From Streptococcaceae bacterium (GTDB taxonomy: Bacteria; Bacillota; Bacilli; Lactobacillales; Streptococcaceae), in assembly GCA_009779335.1 (NCBI GenBank), contig WREM01000027.1, positions 1 through 10,057 on the forward strand: a DNA stretch of 10,057 nucleotides, read 5' to 3'. A program made the position numbers and the translations under genes. Under the pieces are notes generated by a model. That model saw only the letters and a program-made list of their open reading frames with translations. It had not been told where the DNA came from and made no database searches. The first letter of the stretch is position 1; each line of letters opens with the position of its first letter. Shown here piece by piece: positions 6,776 to 10,057 of this stretch.

Positions 6776-7711
6776 TTATGCTTTGAGATAGCGACGCATA
6801 GAGAGAATTGAACCAAGTGATCCAATCAAGATTCCGATTAGGAATAATAATCCTACAATCATTGGAACAAATGAACTTCGTGGAAGAAGTGAAATATCCT
6901 GTGACATTAAGGCTGGCATTGTTGAGACATAAGCTAAATTATAAAGCCAAACAACAAGAATACTTGGGACAATCGCTCCTAAAAATCCAACCCATGCTCC
7001 TTCAAGGAAGAAAGGCCAACGGATATATCCATTCTTTGCCCCAACCAATCGCATGATTTGAATTTCACGCTGACGTGACATGATGGTAATACGGATAGTA
7101 TTAGAGATGAGGAATATAGCAATAACAAGTAAGAGACCTGCAATAACCATTCCCCATGTCTGTATCATACCTGCAATTTTAAGCATTCGTTCAGTGTCTG
7201 TTCCACCATAACTTGCTTTATAAACACCCGCGACTTGCCCAGCATCTTTTGATACTTGTTTAACATCTTGTGGACTATTAGCTTCTATGATATAAGCGTC
7301 ATAAAGTGGGTTAGCATCCCCCTTCATAAGATTCCAGTCATTACCCAACGATTGAGTCAATAGTGTCATCTGTTCGTCTTTACTAGAGAATTTGATGCTT
7401 TTTACATTTTTTACTTCTTTAAGTGAATTATATACTTTTTGATAATTTGGGTTAGGCAATGTTTTATTAGCGTTAGCTGGGTCAGGCAGTGTTTTTGCTT
7501 GATCATGTATTTTCAAATCAGTATAAGCTACAACACGCACATTCCCTTGAATATCATTAGCCAATTTGGTTGTATTTAGAATAATAGTTAGAAAAACACC
7601 AACTAAAATCAAAGTAATCATAACTGAAGATACGGCAGCAACTGTCATCCAACCGTTACGTCGTAAATTCTTTAATGATTCTAAAATATGTTTGAAAAAA
7701 TTTCTAATCAT
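6776..7711 (-). CDS. ftsX: Cell division ABC-type protein FtsX
   Basis: Membrane partner of FtsE. In streptococci FtsEX controls the peptidoglycan hydrolase PcsB at the septum through the large outer loop of FtsX. The 311 residues show the MacB/FtsX-type layout: a cytoplasmic start RNFFKHILESLKNLRRNGWMT-like (2-23), TM1 about 23-46, an extracellular loop about 47-180, TM2 about 184-205, TM3 about 230-252 and TM4 about 285-303. The conserved ISNTIRITIMSRQREIQIM region and MRLVGAKNGYIRWPFFLEGA follow TM2, and the C-terminus is SILSMRRYLKA. The outer loop holds an imperfect 10-residue repeat (KTLPDPANAN / KTLPNPNYQK). The ATG at 7711 overlaps the end of ftsE by eight bases (GATGATTAG), so translation is coupled. 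It ends at the bidirectional terminator. Confidence 0.96.
   Translation of the reverse strand: MIRNFFKHILESLKNLRRNGWMTVAAVSSVMITLILVGVFLTIILNTTKLANDIQGNVRVVAYTDLKIHDQAKTLPDPANANKTLPNPNYQKVYNSLKEVKNVKSIKFSSKDEQMTLLTQSLGNDWNLMKGDANPLYDAYIIEANSPQDVKQVSKDAGQVAGVYKASYGGTDTERMLKIAGMIQTWGMVIAGLLLVIAIFLISNTIRITIMSRQREIQIMRLVGAKNGYIRWPFFLEGAWVGFLGAIVPSILVVWLYNLAYVSTMPALMSQDISLLPRSSFVPMIVGLLFLIGILIGSLGSILSMRRYLKA
7449..7495 (-). repeat. Short imperfect direct repeat inside ftsX outer-loop coding region
   Basis: Two 17-base copies, GGGTTAGGCAATGTTTT (7449-7465) and GGGTCAGGCAGTGTTTT (7479-7495) as read on the plus strand, lie 30 bp apart and agree at 15 of 17 positions. The period is ten codons, so the frame is kept, and it encodes the repeated KTLPxP segments. 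Confidence 0.7.
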
Positions 7712-8396
7712 CGTATCCGTAATCTCCTTCTACTTGGTCACGGACGATACGCCCGCTTTCGATAGCAATTACACGATGTTTCAATGTATTTACAATTTGG
7801 CTATTATGTGTTGCCATTAAGATTGTAGTCCCTTGAAGATTAATTTTTTCAAGAAGATTCATAATTTCCCATGAATTTTCTGGATCAAGGTTCCCTGTGG
7901 GTTCATCTGCAATCAAAATTTTAGGTCTATTCACAATAGAACGAGCAATGGCAATACGCTGTTGTTCTCCACCGGAAAGTTCAGTTGGAAATGAACGAAG
8001 CTTATGTTTCAATCCAACTAAATCTAAGACTTCATTGACACGTTTTTTAATTTCACGTGGATTTTTTCCTATAACTTCCATGGCATAAGCGATGTTTTCA
8101 TAGACTGTTTTTTTCATGAGGAGCTTATAATCTTGGAAGACTACTCCTACTGAACGACGCAACATAGGAATGTCACGTTTTTTTAATTTTTCCAACTTAA
8201 AATTAGAAACATTTCCTGTTCCTTTATCAATTTTTAGTTCTTGATAAAGAAGCTTGATAAAAGTTGATTTCCCAGCACCAGAAGGTCCTACCACATAGGC
8301 AAATTCTCCCGCTTCTACTTCAACTGAAATATTACGAAGTGCTGTTGTACCATTAGAATATTTCTTAGATACATTACTTAGTTTAATAATACTCAT
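7704..8396 (-). CDS. ftsE: Cell division ATP-binding protein FtsE
   Basis: Cytoplasmic ATPase of the FtsEX division complex. With the start at 8396 the product is 230 residues, the usual FtsE length. ABC motifs in order: Walker A GPSGAGKST (37-45), Q-loop Gln88 (VVFQDYKLL), signature LSGGEQQR (140-147), Walker B ILIADEP (160-166), D-loop NLDP (169-172) and H-loop His197 (MATHN). Those segments match FtsE rather than a generic transporter ATPase, and adjacency to ftsX confirms it. An in-frame ATG at 8432 would add 12 residues (MLALLARLKKGI) but lacks a ribosome binding site; the ATG at 8396 has AAAGGG and matches the family N-terminus (MSIIKLSNVSKKY). It overlaps ftsX by eight bases and lies downstream of prfB, with its own candidate promoter between. 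Confidence 0.97.
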   Translation of the reverse strand: MSIIKLSNVSKKYSNGTTALRNISVEVEAGEFAYVVGPSGAGKSTFIKLLYQELKIDKGTGNVSNFKLEKLKKRDIPMLRRSVGVVFQDYKLLMKKTVYENIAYAMEVIGKNPREIKKRVNEVLDLVGLKHKLRSFPTELSGGEQQRIAIARSIVNRPKILIADEPTGNLDPENSWEIMNLLEKINLQGTTILMATHNSQIVNTLKHRVIAIESGRIVRDQVEGDYGYDD

Positions 8397-8399
8397 AAT

Positions 8400-8405
8400 C
8401 CCTTT
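8400..8405 (-). promoter_or_regulatory. ftsE ribosome binding site
   Basis: The minus strand reads AAAGGG followed by ATT and the ATG at 8396. Spacing is short, but it is the only Shine-Dalgarno-like sequence that fits either candidate ftsE start and so favours 8396 over 8432. Confidence 0.5.
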
Positions 8406-8496
8406 CTTTAATCGTGCAAGTAATGCTAACATGCATGATTCATCAAAGTTTTAATCCCTGATGTTTTTTTAAGATTGATTTTATTTAACAGTTCTA

Positions 8497-8505
8497 ATTA
8501 TAACA
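8497..8505 (-). promoter_or_regulatory. ftsEX promoter, extended -10
   Basis: The minus strand reads TGTTATAAT, a perfect extended -10 (hexamer 8502-8497). No clear -35 is visible. The predicted start is near 8490, leaving a leader of about 95 bases. The element lies inside an 8-bp inverted repeat (8497-8521). It would let ftsEX be transcribed separately from prfB. Confidence 0.55.
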
Positions 8506-8521
8506 AATTTCCCGTTATAAT
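8497..8521. repeat. 8-bp perfect inverted repeat over the ftsE -10
   Basis: ATTATAAC (8497-8504) and GTTATAAT (8514-8521) are exact reverse complements separated by nine bases, giving a 25-bp operator-sized palindrome. Each arm places a TATAAT on one strand. It lies outside the predicted ftsE transcript, so a DNA-level role is likelier than an RNA hairpin there. Confidence 0.6.
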
Positions 8522-8538
8522 GCTAGAAGGCATTTTTT

Positions 8539-9639
8539 TTATAACTTCCAACGTAAATAGGCGTGAATAAATCCATCTAAATCCCCATCCATAACATTGG
8601 CTACTTGATTATCTTCATGTCCTGTGCGTGCATCTTTAACTAACTGATAAGGCATAAAAACATAAGAACGAATTTGACTTCCCCAAGAAATTTCTGATTG
8701 TTCCCCACGCAGTTCATCTACTTCATCTTGTTTCTTTTCCATTTCCAATTGATAAAGTTTAGATTTGAGCATTGCCATAGCTTTATCTCTATTTCCATAC
8801 TGAGTTCTATCCATTGTAGAGCTGACCACAATTCCTGTTGGGGTATGGGTCAGACGAACCCCAGTTGATACCTTATTGACATTCTGACCTCCTGCCCCAC
8901 CTGATCGGAAGGTGTCCATCTTAATGTCTGCATCCTTGACATCCACCTCTATGCTGTCGTCCAATTCAGGCATGACATCCACAGACGTAAATGATGTATG
9001 GCGTTTGTTTGCTGAATCAAAAGGCGAGATACGCACTAATCGATGTACACCTTTTTCTCCACGTAAAAATCCATAAGCATTATGTCCAGTGAATCTGAGT
9101 GTAGCAGATTTTAACCCTGCTACATCTCCATCTTGATAATCTACGACTTCTACCTTGAAGTCATGGGCTTTCCCCCAGCGTTCATACATTCTCATGAGCA
9201 TAGAACCCCAATCTTGAGACTCCGTCCCTCCTGACCCTGGATGAATTTCTAGAATTGCATCCATATGGTCATAGGGCTGATTGAGCATAATTTCGAGTTC
9301 ATAAGATTCTATTGCTTTGCCAAGTTTCTCTGTATTTTCTTCAAGCTCTTCTTGCATACTCTCATCAGCTTCTTCAGCTAACATTTCCAAGATTACCTGA
9401 CTGTCTTCATAAAGAGCTGCCATCAATTTGAAATTGTCGTATTTGGCCTTGAGTGCATTTGATTCATCAATCACCTTTTGGGCAGATTCATTATCATTCC
9501 AAAAGTCTGGTGAAGCCATATCATTTTCAAGTAAGGCAATTTCTTCTTCCAATCTTTCTAAATCTAAAGATTGATTGAATCCATTAATTTTTTCGCTATA
9601 TGTTTCTAGCTGATTCCTAATTTCTGAAAGTTCCATCAT
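8539..9639 (-). CDS. prfB: Peptide chain release factor 2 (RF2)
   Basis: Recognises UGA and UAA stop codons in the ribosomal A site and triggers peptide release. The 366-residue product has the helical N-terminal domain (1-105), the tripeptide anticodon SPF at 205-207 (RISPFDS), which marks RF2 rather than RF1 (PxT), and the catalytic GGQ at 250-252 (SGGAGGQNVNK); residue 246 is Ser. The gene is one continuous frame: the usual +1 frameshift site near codon 25 is absent (FNQSLDL, codons TCT TTA GAT, instead of a CTT-TGA slip site with an AGG-GGG stimulator). Start is ATG at 9639 or the adjacent ATG at 9636. No ribosome binding site is present, and an extended -10 lies so close that the mRNA may begin at the AUG. 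trxA lies upstream behind a terminator; ftsEX lies downstream. Confidence 0.98.
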   Translation of the reverse strand: MMELSEIRNQLETYSEKINGFNQSLDLERLEEEIALLENDMASPDFWNDNESAQKVIDESNALKAKYDNFKLMAALYEDSQVILEMLAEEADESMQEELEENTEKLGKAIESYELEIMLNQPYDHMDAILEIHPGSGGTESQDWGSMLMRMYERWGKAHDFKVEVVDYQDGDVAGLKSATLRFTGHNAYGFLRGEKGVHRLVRISPFDSANKRHTSFTSVDVMPELDDSIEVDVKDADIKMDTFRSGGAGGQNVNKVSTGVRLTHTPTGIVVSSTMDRTQYGNRDKAMAMLKSKLYQLEMEKKQDEVDELRGEQSEISWGSQIRSYVFMPYQLVKDARTGHEDNQVANVMDGDLDGFIHAYLRWKL

Positions 9640-9646
9640 AGTAACT

Positions 9647-9655
9647 ATTATAACA
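9647..9655 (-). promoter_or_regulatory. prfB promoter, extended -10, predicted leaderless start
   Basis: The minus strand reads TGTTATAAT, a perfect extended -10 (hexamer 9652-9647). The expected transcription start, seven bases past the hexamer, falls at 9640 or 9639, and the A of the prfB ATG is 9639. The -35 region is weak: TTTACA exists at 9681-9676 but with a 23-base spacer. It lies after the trxA terminator. Confidence 0.6.
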
Positions 9656-9681
9656 TATCTGACTATTTGCTGTTTTGTAAA

Positions 9682-9703
9682 TAAAAAACAGCCACTCGCT
9701 GTC
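9682..9703 (-). terminator. trxA terminator
   Basis: On the minus strand, ACAGC (9702-9698), loop GAGTG, GCTGT (9692-9688) and then a T-rich tract TTTTTATTT. The stem is short but GC-containing and followed by a proper U-tract. It starts 15 bases after the trxA stop and separates trxA from prfB. Confidence 0.75.
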
Positions 9704-9716
9704 TTATATTTATTTT

Positions 9717-10031
9717 TTATGATAATTCTTTTACAATATCCATGAGTTGTGCTTTAGATTGTACACCAACAACCTGCTTCACTACTTCTCCATCTTTTTT
9801 GAACATGAGCGTAGGAATAGACATGATTCCGAATGACTGAGGAGTCGCAGGGTTAGCATCTACATCCATCTTTGTGATTTTGAGTACCGACTCGTCTAGC
9901 TCTTCTGATATTTGCTCAAGGATAGGGGCTTGCATACGACATGGTCCACACCATTCTGCCCAAAAATCAATCAGGACAAGACCTTCTTTTGTTTCTTCTT
10001 CAAATGTTGCATCTGTAATATTATATTCCAT
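9717..10031 (-). CDS. trxA: Thioredoxin (TrxA)
   Basis: Small cytoplasmic disulfide reductase, recharged by thioredoxin reductase with NADPH. The 104-residue length is standard for bacterial thioredoxin. The active site WCGPC lies at 27-31 within the family segment LIDFWAEWCGPCRM, the cis-proline is Pro73 in SIPTLMF (71-77), and the central KMDVDANP strand-turn (54-61) is typical. The ATG at 10031 has AGAGG (10044-10040) eight bases upstream. Its promoter is mostly outside the window. A terminator just downstream suggests a single-gene transcript. Thioredoxin can also reduce some ribonucleotide reductases, so it may back up NrdH; that is inference. Confidence 0.97.
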   Translation of the reverse strand: MEYNITDATFEEETKEGLVLIDFWAEWCGPCRMQAPILEQISEELDESVLKITKMDVDANPATPQSFGIMSIPTLMFKKDGEVVKQVVGVQSKAQLMDIVKELS

Positions 10032-10039
10032 AATAATTA

Positions 10040-10044
10040 CCTCT
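10040..10044 (-). promoter_or_regulatory. trxA ribosome binding site
   Basis: The minus strand reads AGAGG, eight bases before the ATG at 10031. Beyond it only 13 bases remain; TATAGA at 10054-10049 could be part of a -10, but the upstream context is missing. Confidence 0.65.
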
Positions 10045-10057
10045 CATTTCTATACAT

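Noticed and set aside
7566..7820. Plus-strand open frame spanning the ftsX/ftsE junction.
   Set aside because: It is antisense to two well-supported overlapping genes and lacks a ribosome binding site or recognisable domain.

Overview
The window is an AT-rich, densely packed piece of a low-GC Gram-positive chromosome. Protein similarity to streptococcal homologues, the nrdH-nrdI-nrdE-nrdF order, the prfB-ftsE-ftsX order and the parE/plsY divergence all point to Lactobacillales, most likely Lactococcus or a close relative. The genus is an inference from remembered family sequences; no search was run. There are no tRNAs, rRNAs, insertion sequences, phage genes or CRISPR arrays, and no gap between genes is longer than about 150 bases.

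Layout. Positions 1-1296 (minus) carry the first 432 codons of parE (topoisomerase IV subunit B), cut by the window edge. It diverges from plsY (plus), which makes lysophosphatidic acid for phospholipid synthesis. Next comes nrdHIEF (2205-6077, plus), a complete class Ib ribonucleotide reductase operon: NrdH (glutaredoxin-like reductant), NrdI (flavodoxin that activates the cofactor), NrdE (catalytic subunit) and NrdF (radical subunit). A pair of NrdR-box-like palindromes spaced 32 bp apart lies just upstream of its promoter. A short YitT-like membrane protein gene (plus) follows. It converges on ftsX across a strong bidirectional terminator.

The right part is on the minus strand, read from the right edge: trxA (thioredoxin), prfB (release factor 2), then ftsE and ftsX, the ABC-type division complex, which overlap by 8 bases. 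Terminators and candidate promoters split this strand into at least trxA, prfB and ftsEX units.

How the genes relate. NrdHIEF supplies dNTPs under probable NrdR control. TrxA is a second general dithiol reductant that may overlap functionally with NrdH. ParE, PlsY and FtsEX serve chromosome segregation, membrane synthesis and cell division. This is a housekeeping region and I found no new multi-gene system. The points most worth a second look are regulatory: an NrdR box inside the probable plsY terminator; a prfB that lacks the usual programmed frameshift site and appears to start without a leader or Shine-Dalgarno sequence; an 8-bp inverted repeat over the ftsE -10 element; and a TTG start for nrdE.
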